The position numbers and the translations under genes are program-made. Positions 16,097 to 25,249 of a stretch of 64,000 bases of DNA are shown in pieces (position 1 is the stretch's first letter; each line of letters begins with the position of its first letter). The DNA lies in contig JAGTRS010000003.1 in the NCBI GenBank assembly GCA_018262195.1, positions 103,200 through 167,199 of the forward strand, in the 5' to 3' direction. The DNA is from Pseudomonadota bacterium (GTDB lineage Bacteria > Pseudomonadota > Gammaproteobacteria > Burkholderiales > Rhodocyclaceae). The notes beneath the pieces are model-generated. The model saw only the letters and a program-made list of their open reading frames with translations, did not search any database and was not told where the DNA came from.

Positions 16097-17352
16097 GCTT
16101 TTATCCGTGGCAGTTCGATGCGGGCAAGGGCGCCGCCTTCTTCCGGGTTGCTCAGGGTCAGTGTGCCGCCGAGCTGTTCGATGGCGCTACGGGTCAGCAT
16201 CAGGCCGACACCGCTGCCGCGTTCATGGGCCGGGAAACTGGCCTGTCCGCCTTGCTCCAGTACTTCCGTCGGGAAACCGGGGCCGTGGTCACGGATGTCG
16301 ATGCACAGGGTGGCTGTGCACCAGCTGAGGCGGATTTCCAGTGGGCTGGTTGTTGCGTTGGCTGCATTGTTGAGCAGGTTGAGAACAGCCTGCTCAAGCC
16401 TCGGATCGGCGATGATTTCAGGGGCTGTGCCGTCACTGGCAACGATCAGTCGGCTGCTGGCCTGCGGCCGCGCGGCATGCCAGCGCTGGCGCAGGTTGTC
16501 CAGCCAGCGATTTGCTGCATGCAGCGGCGCATTTTCCAATCGTTCTGCACCGGCGCGGCGCGACAAGCCGGTGATGATTTCCTTGCAGACACCGATCTGC
16601 TGGCGGAGCAGGGCGATGTCTTCACGCACCGGTTGGCTCAGGCCGGGATCGTTGGCCAGTTCTCCGGCGAGCAGGGCCATCGTGCCAAGCGGCGTGCCGA
16701 GTTCGTGGGCGGCGCCGGCGGCCAGGGTACCCATGGCCATGACCCGTTCATCGCGCAGAGCCTGTTCGCGGGCGGTGGCCAGTTCTGCGTCGCGCTCGCG
16801 GATCTGGCGGGTCATGCGGATGATGATCCAGCCGATCATGGCAGCGGAGAGGACAAAGATCAGCCACATGCCGATCAGGTGCAGGCGAGTGGCGCGTGTC
16901 GCATCCGGCATCGGTAGCGGCAGGTAAAAGACCATCAGTAGCGAATAGGCAGCGATGGCGGCGGCACAGATGATGGCTGCAAAGCGTGCCGGCAGCGTCA
17001 GGGCGGCGATGGCGACGGGGGGCAGGAGCAGCGATACCAGCGGGTTGGCGGCACCGCCGCTGAAGAAGACGACTGCGGTCAGCGCGCCGATGTCGAAAAG
17101 TAGTTGAACGAACAATTCGCAGGCGCTGGCGGTTTTTGACCGGATTACTCGCCACTGGGCAAATGCATTGAACAGCCCGGCAATGACGACGATGCCAAGC
17201 AAGGGAATTTGAGGCACCGGAATGTCGAGCAGGCCGGGAACGAGAAAGATCAGTTGCGTCAATGCGGCGAGTACGACCCAGCGGCTTGCGACCAGTCGAC
17301 GCAGGTTGGCCAGATGCTCGGAGTTTTCGTTGGTGCAGGGCGTTGTTGCCAT
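16093..17352 (-). CDS. regB: RegB/PrrB-type redox sensor histidine kinase
   Basis: A 419-residue kinase. Six membrane helices span residues about 20-180, with the GGAANPL motif that corresponds to the quinone-binding heptad of RegB between helices. The H-box is AHELGTPLG (phosphorylated His near 216), the redox cysteine position is retained in GVCKEI (near 254), and the ATPase has DHGPGF and GSGVGLML. This is the partner of the downstream regA. The gene is divergent from a cytochrome c4 gene with a RegA-like site between them. Confidence 0.9.
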   Translation of the reverse strand: MATTPCTNENSEHLANLRRLVASRWVVLAALTQLIFLVPGLLDIPVPQIPLLGIVVIAGLFNAFAQWRVIRSKTASACELFVQLLFDIGALTAVVFFSGGAANPLVSLLLPPVAIAALTLPARFAAIICAAAIAAYSLLMVFYLPLPMPDATRATRLHLIGMWLIFVLSAAMIGWIIIRMTRQIRERDAELATAREQALRDERVMAMGTLAAGAAHELGTPLGTMALLAGELANDPGLSQPVREDIALLRQQIGVCKEIITGLSRRAGAERLENAPLHAANRWLDNLRQRWHAARPQASSRLIVASDGTAPEIIADPRLEQAVLNLLNNAANATTSPLEIRLSWCTATLCIDIRDHGPGFPTEVLEQGGQASFPAHERGSGVGLMLTRSAIEQLGGTLTLSNPEEGGALARIELPRIKA

Positions 17353-17400
17353 GGGGTGAATTATGCGTGATTTGTGTCAATTTTCAGTCGCTTGCAAGAT

Positions 17401-17415
17401 GCGACAATTCGCCGC
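17401..17415. promoter_or_regulatory. RegA/PrrA-like palindrome between regB and cytochrome c4
   Basis: GCGAC-AATTC-GCCGC, the same half-sites and the same 5-base spacing as the full site in the nosZ promoter. It lies 49 bp upstream of the regB start and 25 bp upstream of the cytochrome start. Autoregulation of regBA is inferred. Confidence 0.5.
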
Positions 17416-17439
17416 AGCCTTCTTCGGAGTCTTTATTGC

Positions 17440-18102
17440 ATGTTGCGTCACTTACGGAATTCTCTATTGCTGGTGCTGCTGATGGCGAGCCTGTCGGTCT
17501 CTGCTGCCGATCTTGAGAAAGGCAAGGAAATCAACGGCACCTGTGCCGCTTGCCATAGCGATAATGGGCAGGGTGGCAAGAGGGGCGAGTACCCGCGCAT
17601 TGCCGGCCAGCAGGTGAAATACATCGAAAGCCAGTTGAGAAATTTCCGGGCGCGAACCCGAGTAAATATTCCGATGTTTCCCTATACACAGGAACGGGAG
17701 TTGTCGGATACGGACATCAAGGATATTTCTGCCTACCTGAGCGGGATAGAGTTGGACACCAGGATGCCCACCTACACCGGCAAGGAGGACGCATTGACCA
17801 AGCTGCTGATGGCGGAAAAAGTGATGATCATTCCGCGCGCCGAGGGCGATCTGGCCAATGGTGAAAAGATTTACCAGAAGCAGTGTGCCGCCTGTCATGG
17901 CAAGGCGGGCAAGGGGCGTGGCATGTTCCCGATGCTGGTCGGGCAGTACACGAATTATCTGCAGCGTCAGGTAGACCTTTACCTGAAGGGCGACCGGCCG
18001 CATGACGAAGAGGGCACGGTCGGCGTGCTGAACGGCCTGAAGGCGCAGGATATTCAGGATATTCTGGCTTACCTCACCTCAATTCAGGAACCCAAGGAAT
18101 GA
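17440..18102 (+). CDS. Di-haem cytochrome c4-type protein
   Basis: A 220-residue periplasmic cytochrome with two CAACH motifs, one just after the signal peptide (residue about 35) and one in the second half (about 150), the two-domain layout of cytochrome c4. The ATG at 17440 was chosen because a GGAG is 10 bp upstream and it gives a normal signal peptide (MLRHLRNSLLLVLLMASLSVSA); an upstream start at 17374 would run through the RegA-like site. It probably carries electrons to terminal oxidases or denitrification reductases. It overlaps the next gene by 4 bp. Confidence 0.87.
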   Translation: MLRHLRNSLLLVLLMASLSVSAADLEKGKEINGTCAACHSDNGQGGKRGEYPRIAGQQVKYIESQLRNFRARTRVNIPMFPYTQERELSDTDIKDISAYLSGIELDTRMPTYTGKEDALTKLLMAEKVMIIPRAEGDLANGEKIYQKQCAACHGKAGKGRGMFPMLVGQYTNYLQRQVDLYLKGDRPHDEEGTVGVLNGLKAQDIQDILAYLTSIQEPKE

Positions 18103-18434
18103 AACGACTCGGCTTCACCCTGCTGGCTATGCTGGCTGTTTCGGGTGCATGGGCACATGGCCATTCCGGACCAATCGATGACAGCATGCCAGATGCCCAG
18201 AAAATCCGTTTCTGCGAGCGCGTCCGTGATCATGCGCTCCAGGCTTTCTACAATCGCGAACGCGGCCAGAAAATGCGGCTGTTCGATGAAGATGGCAGTG
18301 ATGGGGCGCGAATCACCAACCACATCATCAAGCGCATTTACGAGGAACCGCAGATTTCCAGCCCGAAGAAGGCAGAAACCTTCGGCCGGGCGACCTGCAA
18401 CGAAATGATGAGTTCAAGCACTGCTTCAGAGTAA
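18099..18434 (+). CDS. Small secreted protein of unknown function coupled to cytochrome c4
   Basis: A 111-residue protein. A Sec signal peptide (residues 1-19, ending AWA-HG) precedes a His-containing start (HGHSGP) and two cysteines (RFCERV near 40, ATCNEM near 102). No known domain is recognised. ATGA overlap with the cytochrome gene implies co-translation, so it may help cytochrome assembly or be an accessory subunit. It overlaps the opposite-strand methyltransferase-like gene tail to tail by 9 bp. Confidence 0.7.
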   Translation: MKRLGFTLLAMLAVSGAWAHGHSGPIDDSMPDAQKIRFCERVRDHALQAFYNRERGQKMRLFDEDGSDGARITNHIIKRIYEEPQISSPKKAETFGRATCNEMMSSSTASE

Positions 18435-18974
18435 GAAGGGAATGAAACGCTTGGTCCGCTGCATATAGTCGGCATACGGCCGGCCGAAATAGGCCAGGCA
18501 TTCGCGTTCGTCAGTGATTGCGGTTAGCCAGAGGGAAAACGAGGCGATCCCCGCGATGATCGTGCCTATCATGCTCGGATCCTGAAAGTAGGCGCCCCAG
18601 GCTAGTGCCAGCAGGGACGTATACATCGGATGGCGGATGTGGCCGAAGATGCCGTGGGAGACGAGTTGGGTGGTTTTCTCGAACTCGTAGAACGTTCCGT
18701 CATCACGCTTGGCATTGGCGGCGCCGTGGCGGCGCAGGGTGCGTATGCCTTCGATCACGAGAAAGATGCTGAGCAGCATCAGCATCCACGAAGTGAACTG
18801 GTGTGGCGAATAGGGATCGTTACCCCAGACCCCGCGATTGAGCACGATCAGGCCGAGTATGGCTTCCCAGGCAAAGAAACGGTAGAAACCGTGGCTACCC
18901 GGTTTGCGCAGTGATTTACGCGACAGCCAGATGACGACCAGTGTGCCAATCAGAAAAAGTATGGAATCGTTCAT
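18426..18974 (-). CDS. Isoprenylcysteine carboxyl methyltransferase (ICMT)-like membrane protein
   Basis: A 182-residue protein with four to five membrane helices. The C-terminal half has GIFGHIRHPMYTSLL and a later ERECLAYFG...YADYMQ segment, the SAM-binding signature of the ICMT/phospholipid methyltransferase membrane family. The bacterial substrate is unknown; related proteins methylate small lipids or isoprenoid thiols. It is a single gene between a secreted-protein gene (convergent) and an aminopeptidase gene (same strand, 1 bp gap to its stop). Confidence 0.75.
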   Translation of the reverse strand: MNDSILFLIGTLVVIWLSRKSLRKPGSHGFYRFFAWEAILGLIVLNRGVWGNDPYSPHQFTSWMLMLLSIFLVIEGIRTLRRHGAANAKRDDGTFYEFEKTTQLVSHGIFGHIRHPMYTSLLALAWGAYFQDPSMIGTIIAGIASFSLWLTAITDERECLAYFGRPYADYMQRTKRFIPFLL

Positions 18975-18975
18975 G

Positions 18976-20280
18976 TCAGTCTGTGAAGCTGGTGGTCAAG
19001 GCTGCAATCATGTAAGTGTGGTCGAGTACGCCGGCACTCTCGCGAATGCTGTGCATGGCCCACATCGGCGATCCGACGTCGACGCTGGGTATTCCTAGGC
19101 GGGAGGCGACGATGGGGCCGATGGTGCTGCCGCAGCCGAGATCGGTGCGGTGGGCATACTGCTGGCACGGCACGCCGGCTTTGGCGCAGATGGCCATGAA
19201 GCGGGCGGCGGTATCTGCGTTGGTGCTGTAACGCTGGTTGGCATTGCTCTTGATGACTGGTCCGGCGTTGACCACGGCATGGTGGCAGGGCTCATAGGCA
19301 GCCGGGAAATTGGGATGCCAGCCGTGGGCCATGTCGGCGCTGATGAAGAAACTCCGCGCCAGCATCCGACGTTGGTCCTCGCCATCGAGGCCGGCGCTGC
19401 TTGCCAGCCGGCTGATTACGTCGGAGACAAAACTGCCGCCGGCACCGGCGGCGCTCTCGCTGCCGACTTCTTCATGGTCGAAAAAAGCACACAGGCAGGT
19501 AGCCTGCGGCTCTTTCGTGGCAAGCAAGGCGCTCAGCGCAGCATGGCAGGAGGACAGGTTGTCGAGCTGGCTGTTGGCAATGAATTCGCGATCCACACCC
19601 CAGAAGCTGCCTTTTTGCGTGTCGTAGGCGTTCAGCTCCCAAGTCAGCAAGTCGCCCGGCTCGACACCGAGCAACTCGGCGATGGGCTGGCGGAAGCGCG
19701 CCTCGGCTTTGGTGCCATCTTCGGAAATGCCCAACAGCAGCGGCAGTTCGGTCTGTTTGTTGAACTTCAGGCCATTCTCGTTAACTTCCCGATTCATATG
19801 GACGGCAAGGTTGGGCAGGCGCAGTAGCGGCTCGGCAAAGTGCACCAGCCGGGTTGTGAAACCGCCCGGCGTGCGGACATTGACCCGCCCGGCTAGTGAC
19901 AGGTCACGGTCGGCAAAGGTGGCGAGGATGGGGCCACCGTAGATCTCGACGCCGAGCCTGACCATGCCGGCTGCGTCTTCGGCCGGTTTCGGCTTGAGGC
20001 GCAGGCCCGGTGAATCGGTATGGGCGCCGATCATCCGCAGGCCGGCGTCGGCAGCTCCCTGCTGGCCGACGATGAAGGCGATGATCGACGAGCCGCCGCG
20101 CACGACGTAATGGCGAGCACCGGCGCTCAGCGTCCAGCGGTCAACTTCTTCAAGCCGGATGAAGCCTGCGGCCTGGAGCCGGGTTTCACAGGTCTGCACG
20201 GCATGCCACGGGCTGGGGCTGGCATCGATGAAGTCGAGCAGGTCCTGCGCCTGGGCGCGGGCGGTATCGGGAATGTTCAT
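18976..20280 (-). CDS. apeB: M18 family aminopeptidase (aspartyl aminopeptidase-like)
   Basis: A 434-residue cytosolic metallopeptidase, the usual length for the family. Zinc ligands are visible in GAHTDSPGLRLKP (His/Asp near residue 83), FDHEEVGS (near 265) and the C-terminal PMWAMHSIRES. M18 enzymes release acidic N-terminal residues from peptides as large oligomers. The adjacent hydrolase and DNA genes do not suggest a shared pathway. Confidence 0.9.
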   Translation of the reverse strand: MNIPDTARAQAQDLLDFIDASPSPWHAVQTCETRLQAAGFIRLEEVDRWTLSAGARHYVVRGGSSIIAFIVGQQGAADAGLRMIGAHTDSPGLRLKPKPAEDAAGMVRLGVEIYGGPILATFADRDLSLAGRVNVRTPGGFTTRLVHFAEPLLRLPNLAVHMNREVNENGLKFNKQTELPLLLGISEDGTKAEARFRQPIAELLGVEPGDLLTWELNAYDTQKGSFWGVDREFIANSQLDNLSSCHAALSALLATKEPQATCLCAFFDHEEVGSESAAGAGGSFVSDVISRLASSAGLDGEDQRRMLARSFFISADMAHGWHPNFPAAYEPCHHAVVNAGPVIKSNANQRYSTNADTAARFMAICAKAGVPCQQYAHRTDLGCGSTIGPIVASRLGIPSVDVGSPMWAMHSIRESAGVLDHTYMIAALTTSFTD

Positions 20281-20282
20281 GG

Positions 20283-21161
20283 TTATTTCTGTTTGAGCAA
20301 TTCAATCAGCAGGTCGGCAATGCTTCTATCATAAAGCATGGCGATGTGCCCAACCGGGGGAAGTTCGACATCGCGCGCCCCGGGCAGGCGTTGGTTGTCC
20401 TGTGGCATGGCGTAGTTGTCGTAAGGATTGCGCAGGCTGATGAAGGGGATTGTCACCGCCTCGCTCGCCATGTCGCGCAGCCATAGTGACCCCGGCTGCA
20501 TTTCACGGGCGTTCTTGCCGATGCCGATGCGGGCCAGCGCGGAGCCTTGGTGCGGTGTGGCCAGCGTCAGCAGACGGTCGACTCGATCCGAGCCGTGGCG
20601 AGCCAGATAGCTTCGGCAGATCAGGCCACCCATGCTGTGGGCGATCAGCGTGACCTGCTTGCTGCCGGTGATGGCACAGACTTCCTCGATACGCTGATTC
20701 AGTTGCGGTACGAGCTTGCCCAGGCTGGTGTAGGGCGGGATCAGACTGACCGAGGCGACCGTATGTCCCGCGGCTTCAAGGCGCCGGCGGAGCAGCCACC
20801 AGATGCCACGGCTGCAGCCGTAACCATGGACGAGGAGAATCGGCCTGCTGCCGGCGGGTAGGCGGTCGGCCGGCATCCACAGTCGCTCGAAAGGAATGAC
20901 GAGCAGGAAGGTGAGCAGGAAGGCGAGGTATTCGCCAACCATGATCGCCAGCCGCTTGGCAAAGCCGAGGCGCGGCGCTGGTGAGGCGAAGGCCATGCCG
21001 AATGTCCAGGTCGTGGCGTTCATCCAGAAGCGCAGGCCGAGCAGGCAGTTGATGGCACCGACGATGGCGAGTGGCCAGTCGAGATGCATGAAGTGGCGGC
21101 CGATGTAGAGGTAGCCGGATATTTCAAGAGCGATCCAGATGAGCAGGGAAATTGGCAGCAT
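20283..21161 (-). CDS. Alpha/beta hydrolase, lipase-like
   Basis: A 292-residue protein with three N-terminal hydrophobic segments (residues about 3-95) that probably anchor it in the inner membrane, followed by an alpha/beta hydrolase. The oxyanion loop is LVHGYGCSRGIWW, the nucleophile elbow is AHSMGG, and a late His is in VGHIAML. The start MLPISLL at 21161 was chosen because the longer frame would overlap dnaQ. It resembles triacylglycerol-lipase or PGAP1-like esterases; the substrate is unknown. Confidence 0.75.
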   Translation of the reverse strand: MLPISLLIWIALEISGYLYIGRHFMHLDWPLAIVGAINCLLGLRFWMNATTWTFGMAFASPAPRLGFAKRLAIMVGEYLAFLLTFLLVIPFERLWMPADRLPAGSRPILLVHGYGCSRGIWWLLRRRLEAAGHTVASVSLIPPYTSLGKLVPQLNQRIEEVCAITGSKQVTLIAHSMGGLICRSYLARHGSDRVDRLLTLATPHQGSALARIGIGKNAREMQPGSLWLRDMASEAVTIPFISLRNPYDNYAMPQDNQRLPGARDVELPPVGHIAMLYDRSIADLLIELLKQK

Positions 21162-21168
21162 GTCGGGA

Positions 21169-21885
21169 TCAGGCCGCTTCGGTTTCAGGCTTGGGCAGCC
21201 AGATGCAGGCGCCTTTCGATTCCTTGTCGATCGCCGCCAGTACCGTTTCATGCTCGGCGATTTCCTCGGCTGAGGCGCGGCGTACGCTAAGCGGCTTGCG
21301 TTCGCGAACCAGACCATCGGCACCAATGTTCGGGCGCGGTGCAGCGTCGGGTTCGATCATCAGGCTGTTCTGGCCGCGAGTCATGGCCAGGAAGACGTCA
21401 GCCAGCAGTTCCGTATCGAGCAGGGCGCCGTGCAGCGTGCGGCTCGAATTATCGATCTCGTAGCGTTCGCACAGTGCATCGAGACTGTTGCGTTTGCCAG
21501 GGTGCAGTTCCTTGGCCATGCGCAGGGTGTCGATGACGCCGTTGCAGATGGTGCCGACCGGAACCCGGCCAAGGCGGTCAAGCTCGGCGTTGAGGAAGCC
21601 GATGTCGAACGGGGCGTTGTGGATGATCAACTCGGCACCGTTGATGAACTCAAGGAACTCGTCAGCGATGTCGGCGAATTTTGGCTTGTCGGCCAGGAAT
21701 TCAAGGGTAATGCCGTGGACCGCCTGAGCGCCTTCGTCGATTTCACGCTCCGGGTTGACGTATTTGTGCAGGTGGTGACCGGTGAAGCGGCGATTCACCA
21801 TCTCGATGCAAGCCACTTCGATGATGCGGTGTCCGGAGCGGGGGTCCAGACCGGTAGTTTCAGTGTCGAGAACAATCTGTCTCAT
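21169..21885 (-). CDS. dnaQ: DNA polymerase III epsilon subunit (3'-5' proofreading exonuclease)
   Basis: A 238-residue DEDDh exonuclease. Exo I is [11 protein letters not shown] (residues 5-15), Exo II is [14 protein letters not shown] (near 95), and Exo III has [17 protein letters not shown] with the catalytic His and Asp (near 155-165). The C-terminal tail would contact the polymerase alpha subunit. Its start overlaps the rnhA stop by 4 bp; dnaQ beside rnhA is a conserved proteobacterial arrangement. Confidence 0.95.
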   Translation of the reverse strand: MRQIVLDTETTGLDPRSGHRIIEVACIEMVNRRFTGHHLHKYVNPEREIDEGAQAVHGITLEFLADKPKFADIADEFLEFINGAELIIHNAPFDIGFLNAELDRLGRVPVGTICNGVIDTLRMAKELHPGKRNSLDALCERYEIDNSSRTLHGALLDTELLADVFLAMTRGQNSLMIEPDAAPRPNIGADGLVRERKPLSVRRASAEEIAEHETVLAAIDKESKGACIWLPKPETEAA

Positions 21886-22340
21886 GCGGTTTTCCTGTTT
21901 CTCAATTCTTCGATGCCGCGGTTAGCCAAGGCATCGGCGCGTTCGTTTTCCGGATGCCCGGAATGTCCCTTGACCCAAACCCATTCCAGCTTGTGCTGTT
22001 TAACCTGGGCATCAAGCAGTTGCCAGAGATCGGCATTCTTGACGGGTTTCTTGTCCGAAGTCTTCCAGCCATTCTTCTTCCAGCCGTGGATCCACTCGTT
22101 GATGCCCTTCATCACGTATTGCGAGTCGGTGTAGATCTTGCCGCCAATCGGGCGCTTCAACGCCTCGATGGCACGAATGGCGGCCGTCAGTTCCATGCGG
22201 TTGTTGGTCGTTTCCCTCTCGCCGCCCCACAGTTCCTTTTCGTGTGGTCCGAGGCGCAGGATTGCCCCCCAGCCACCCGGGCCTGGGTTGCCCTTGCAGG
22301 CCCCATCGGTAAATATTTCAATGGTTTCTTCAGCGGCCAT
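21882..22340 (-). CDS. rnhA: Ribonuclease HI
   Basis: A 152-residue enzyme that cuts RNA in RNA-DNA hybrids. Catalytic residues are visible in [15 protein letters not shown] (Asp), [10 protein letters not shown] (Glu), IYTDSQYVM (Asp) and [12 protein letters not shown] (His/Asp). The ATG at 22340 was chosen because GGAAGG precedes it; a start at 22358 would lengthen overlap with the methyltransferase gene. It overlaps that gene by 11 bp and dnaQ by 4 bp. Confidence 0.95.
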   Translation of the reverse strand: MAAEETIEIFTDGACKGNPGPGGWGAILRLGPHEKELWGGERETTNNRMELTAAIRAIEALKRPIGGKIYTDSQYVMKGINEWIHGWKKNGWKTSDKKPVKNADLWQLLDAQVKQHKLEWVWVKGHSGHPENERADALANRGIEELRNRKTA

Positions 22341-23076
22341 TGCCTTCCTTTTGTGCAATCGGGCGCAGTGCCTTGGCGCGCACTGCCTGTTTTTTCCATT
22401 TTGGGGTGATCAGACGCATGCTGTGCGTGCGCTTGATGGCACGCAGCACATAGACGCCACCGGAGAAGTTCCACCAGCGGTTGCTGGCGTTCTCGATGAA
22501 ACGCCAGTTCTGCAGCCATTTCAGTTGATCGACGGGGGGGACGTAGCACCCCAGGCTGCCACGATCGACCTCGAATGCGAGCAGTTTCATCCAGTCTTTC
22601 AGACGATTCATCGACAGGTAAGTGCCGTTCCATGGGAATTCGCCGCTACGATCCAGCTTGCGTTTCAGGCCCCACAGCGAAAACGGGTTGAAACCGACGA
22701 TGATGACCTGTCCCTCGGGAATCAGGATGCGTTCAACTTCACGCAGGATCTGGTGCGGCTCATCGCTGAATTCGAGCACGTGCGGCAGGACGACCAGATC
22801 GATGCTGCTCGACGCGAAGGGCAGGGCGGTGTAGTTGCAGAGCACGTCCACCTCGCCGTGCTCGCCACCGCGCTGGCGTAGCGGAATGCGGTTGGCGCGC
22901 AGGAAATCACCTTGCGGCAGGCCGAGTTGCAGGGCGTTGAAGCCAAAAATATCGGTGACGATGCCGTCTAGCTGGCCTTGCTCCCAGTCCAGAACATAGC
23001 GGCCGGGGGCACTCGACAGCCATGTGTCGAGCCCAGGAATTGACATCCGGGGCGCGTCGCTCGATAGTTCAGGCAT
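22330..23076 (-). CDS. SAM-dependent methyltransferase (class I, UbiE-like fold)
   Basis: About 248 residues. A short N-terminal part leads to a Rossmann-type core: the post-I acidic strand is weakened, but [23 protein letters not shown] and [16 protein letters not shown] are the typical motif II/III region of class I methyltransferases. It sits next to rnhA and divergent to gloB, as in many beta- and gammaproteobacteria, and the substrate is not known. The start is uncertain (codons at 23112, 23094, 23076 or 23046); all but the last overlap or abut the divergent gloB start. Confidence 0.8.
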   Translation of the reverse strand: MPELSSDAPRMSIPGLDTWLSSAPGRYVLDWEQGQLDGIVTDIFGFNALQLGLPQGDFLRANRIPLRQRGGEHGEVDVLCNYTALPFASSSIDLVVLPHVLEFSDEPHQILREVERILIPEGQVIIVGFNPFSLWGLKRKLDRSGEFPWNGTYLSMNRLKDWMKLLAFEVDRGSLGCYVPPVDQLKWLQNWRFIENASNRWWNFSGGVYVLRAIKRTHSMRLITPKWKKQAVRAKALRPIAQKEGNGR

Positions 23077-23872
23077 GTTTGAAATTTCGTTCATTCCCGC
23101 ATTCAAGGACAATTACATCTGGCTGCTGACCCAGGGCAAGCGCGCCTACGTCGTCGATCCCGGAGATGCTGCACCTGTGCAGGCAAGGCTGGAGGCAGAT
23201 GGGTTGACGCTTGAAGGCATCCTGATTACCCATCACCACGCCGATCATCAGGGGGGCGTCGCCGAACTGAAAGCGCGCTGGCAAGCCGAGGTATATGCAC
23301 CGGGCAATGAGTCTATCACAGGCTGCACTTGTCCCTTGAGCGGTGGTGAAAGCCTCGATGTGCTCGGGCAAAATGTGAAGGTCATGGCCGTTCCCGGTCA
23401 CACGTTGGGACACCTGGCCTATTACGTGCCGGGAGCGCTGTTCTGCGGCGATACCCTGTTCGGTGCTGGTTGTGGTCGCTTGTTCGAAGGAACCCCGGCC
23501 CAGATGTCGGCATCGCTCGACAGTATTGCTGCCCTGCCTGACGACACCCTGATCTACTGCGCTCACGAATATACGGAAATGAATCTGCGTTTTGCGCGGG
23601 CGGTCGAGCCGGAGAATCCGGCGCTGCTCGCTCGGGTGGCCAAGGTGGCAGCGTTGCGTGAAGCGGGGTTGCCGAGTGTGCCGTCGACGCTGGCTGAAGA
23701 AAAAGCGACCAATCCCTTCCTGCGCTGTCAGGAGGCAGCAGTGGTTGAGGCCGGTTTGGAGCACGTCATTTCCGGTCGGAATGGCAACGCCGCTCAAGGA
23801 GCAATGGCGATCCATGACCATTCAAAAACCGAAATTTTTGCGGCTATTCGCAGCTGGCGAAACAGCTTCTAG
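23075..23872 (+). CDS. gloB: Hydroxyacylglutathione hydrolase (glyoxalase II)
   Basis: A 265-residue metallo-beta-lactamase-fold enzyme. The metal site THHHADHQGG lies near residues 52-61, with PGHTLGH near 109 and an Asp in FCGDTLF near 128. It hydrolyses S-lactoylglutathione to lactate in methylglyoxal detoxification. The start at MFEISFI was selected because the conserved domain begins there. Its stop codon shares CTAG with the stop of the convergent response regulator. Confidence 0.93.
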   Translation: MFEISFIPAFKDNYIWLLTQGKRAYVVDPGDAAPVQARLEADGLTLEGILITHHHADHQGGVAELKARWQAEVYAPGNESITGCTCPLSGGESLDVLGQNVKVMAVPGHTLGHLAYYVPGALFCGDTLFGAGCGRLFEGTPAQMSASLDSIAALPDDTLIYCAHEYTEMNLRFARAVEPENPALLARVAKVAALREAGLPSVPSTLAEEKATNPFLRCQEAAVVEAGLEHVISGRNGNAAQGAMAIHDHSKTEIFAAIRSWRNSF

Positions 23873-24261
23873 GGCTTTTTCTGGCGGACACGTCCGCTGA
23901 CTTTTTCCAGCGTATCAAGGACACGCGCCGCATTGAAAGGCTTGATGATGAAGCCGCTGGCACCGTTCTGGATTGATTCCTGAACCGTATCCGGGTCGGA
24001 GTTGCTGGTCACCATGATGACCTCAGTCTCCGGGTGCGCCGCCTTGATTTCGCACAGCGCTTCAATCCCGTTTTTCTCCGGCATCATGACATCCATGCAC
24101 GCAATGTCCGGCTTCAATCGCTCGACCAGATCGACGGCGGCTACCCCATTGCGCGCTTCGCCAACGACATCATATTCCTCGCCGCGCAGCATCCCGCGGA
24201 GAATGCTGCGCATCATGTCATTGTCGTCAACGATGATGATGGAAAGGCGTCTTCTGGCCAT
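23869..24261 (-). CDS. Stand-alone CheY-like response regulator
   Basis: A 130-residue single receiver domain. Acidic pocket VDDND (residues 11-15), phospho-acceptor in IACMDVMMPEKNG (about 57), and Lys in IIKPF (about 107). There is no output domain, so it acts by protein contact, as in chemotaxis or phosphorelay. It follows a REC-GGDEF gene by 17 bp on the same strand, so the pair probably share a phosphorelay or c-di-GMP circuit. Confidence 0.9.
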   Translation of the reverse strand: MARRRLSIIIVDDNDMMRSILRGMLRGEEYDVVGEARNGVAAVDLVERLKPDIACMDVMMPEKNGIEALCEIKAAHPETEVIMVTSNSDPDTVQESIQNGASGFIIKPFNAARVLDTLEKVSGRVRQKKP

Positions 24262-24278
24262 GGTTCGTCAGTCAGTAA

Positions 24279-25220
24279 CTAGGTGGCGTCGGCACGGCAG
24301 ACGCGATCCCGACCTTCCTTTTTTGCACGATAAAGGGCCTTGTCAGCCGCCAGGATCAGATCATCTGGCGGGTTGTCGAAGCCGGGAGCAGCCGCGGCAA
24401 TGCCAATACTCAGGGCAACCTGACGGGTTGGTGACGAGGCGTGAGTAATATTGAGTTCCTGGATGGCATGGCGAATTTTTTCGGCCACCATCAGTGCTCC
24501 GCCGATGCTGGTTTCAGGCAGGATCACCGCAAATTCCTCGCCTCCATAACGGGCGACCGTGTCGGATGGGCGCTCAGTGTGGCGGCTGAGCGCGGCAGCG
24601 ATCTTGCGCAGGCATTCATCACCGGCCTGATGACCGTAGGTGTCGTTGTAGAGCTTGAAATAATCGACATCGCACATCAGCAGGGAAATGCTGTTCGAGT
24701 GCCGGCGAGCCCGACGCCATTCGATGGAGAGCGCTTCGTCGAAATAGCGTCGGTTGGCGACGCCAGTCAGGCCGTCACTGGATGCAATCCGGATCAGTTC
24801 CTGATTGGCCGCATCAAGTTTTCGAGTTACGGCGATCAACGACGCGCGCATCAGGACGATACGCTGCATGGCGCGAATCTTGGCGCCGAGAACGATCTCG
24901 CTGACTGGCTTGTGCAGGTAATCGTCGGCACCGGCGGCAATACCTTTTTCAATATCGGCATCGTCGCCAAGCGACGAAAGAAAAATGATTGGTGCCCAGT
25001 CTCCCGGCTTCTCCATGGCCCGGATGCGTTGGGCAACGACAAAGCCATCAATGTCGGGTAGCACGATGTCGAGCAGCACCAGATCGGGACGGTTACGTGA
25101 AAACAGTTCGATCGCCATTTCGCCATTGTCTGCAGGAATGGCTGTCGCGCCGAAGTGTTCGACGTACTTGGTCAGGATGGCGAGACTGGAACGACTGTCT
25201 TCAACAACGAGAATTTTCAT
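24279..25220 (-). CDS. Response regulator with GGDEF output (diguanylate cyclase)
   Basis: A 313-residue protein. The receiver domain (residues 1-120) has VVEDS, VLLDIVLPD (phospho-Asp about 53) and HKPVS. After a helical linker the GGDEF domain (about 160-305) has RYGGEEF, an active variant of the signature. Phosphorylation would drive dimerisation and c-di-GMP synthesis, as in PleD/WspR. The cognate kinase is not adjacent. Confidence 0.9.
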   Translation of the reverse strand: MKILVVEDSRSSLAILTKYVEHFGATAIPADNGEMAIELFSRNRPDLVLLDIVLPDIDGFVVAQRIRAMEKPGDWAPIIFLSSLGDDADIEKGIAAGADDYLHKPVSEIVLGAKIRAMQRIVLMRASLIAVTRKLDAANQELIRIASSDGLTGVANRRYFDEALSIEWRRARRHSNSISLLMCDVDYFKLYNDTYGHQAGDECLRKIAAALSRHTERPSDTVARYGGEEFAVILPETSIGGALMVAEKIRHAIQELNITHASSPTRQVALSIGIAAAAPGFDNPPDDLILAADKALYRAKKEGRDRVCRADAT

Positions 25221-25249
25221 GGCGGCGACACGAACTCGATTGACTCAGT

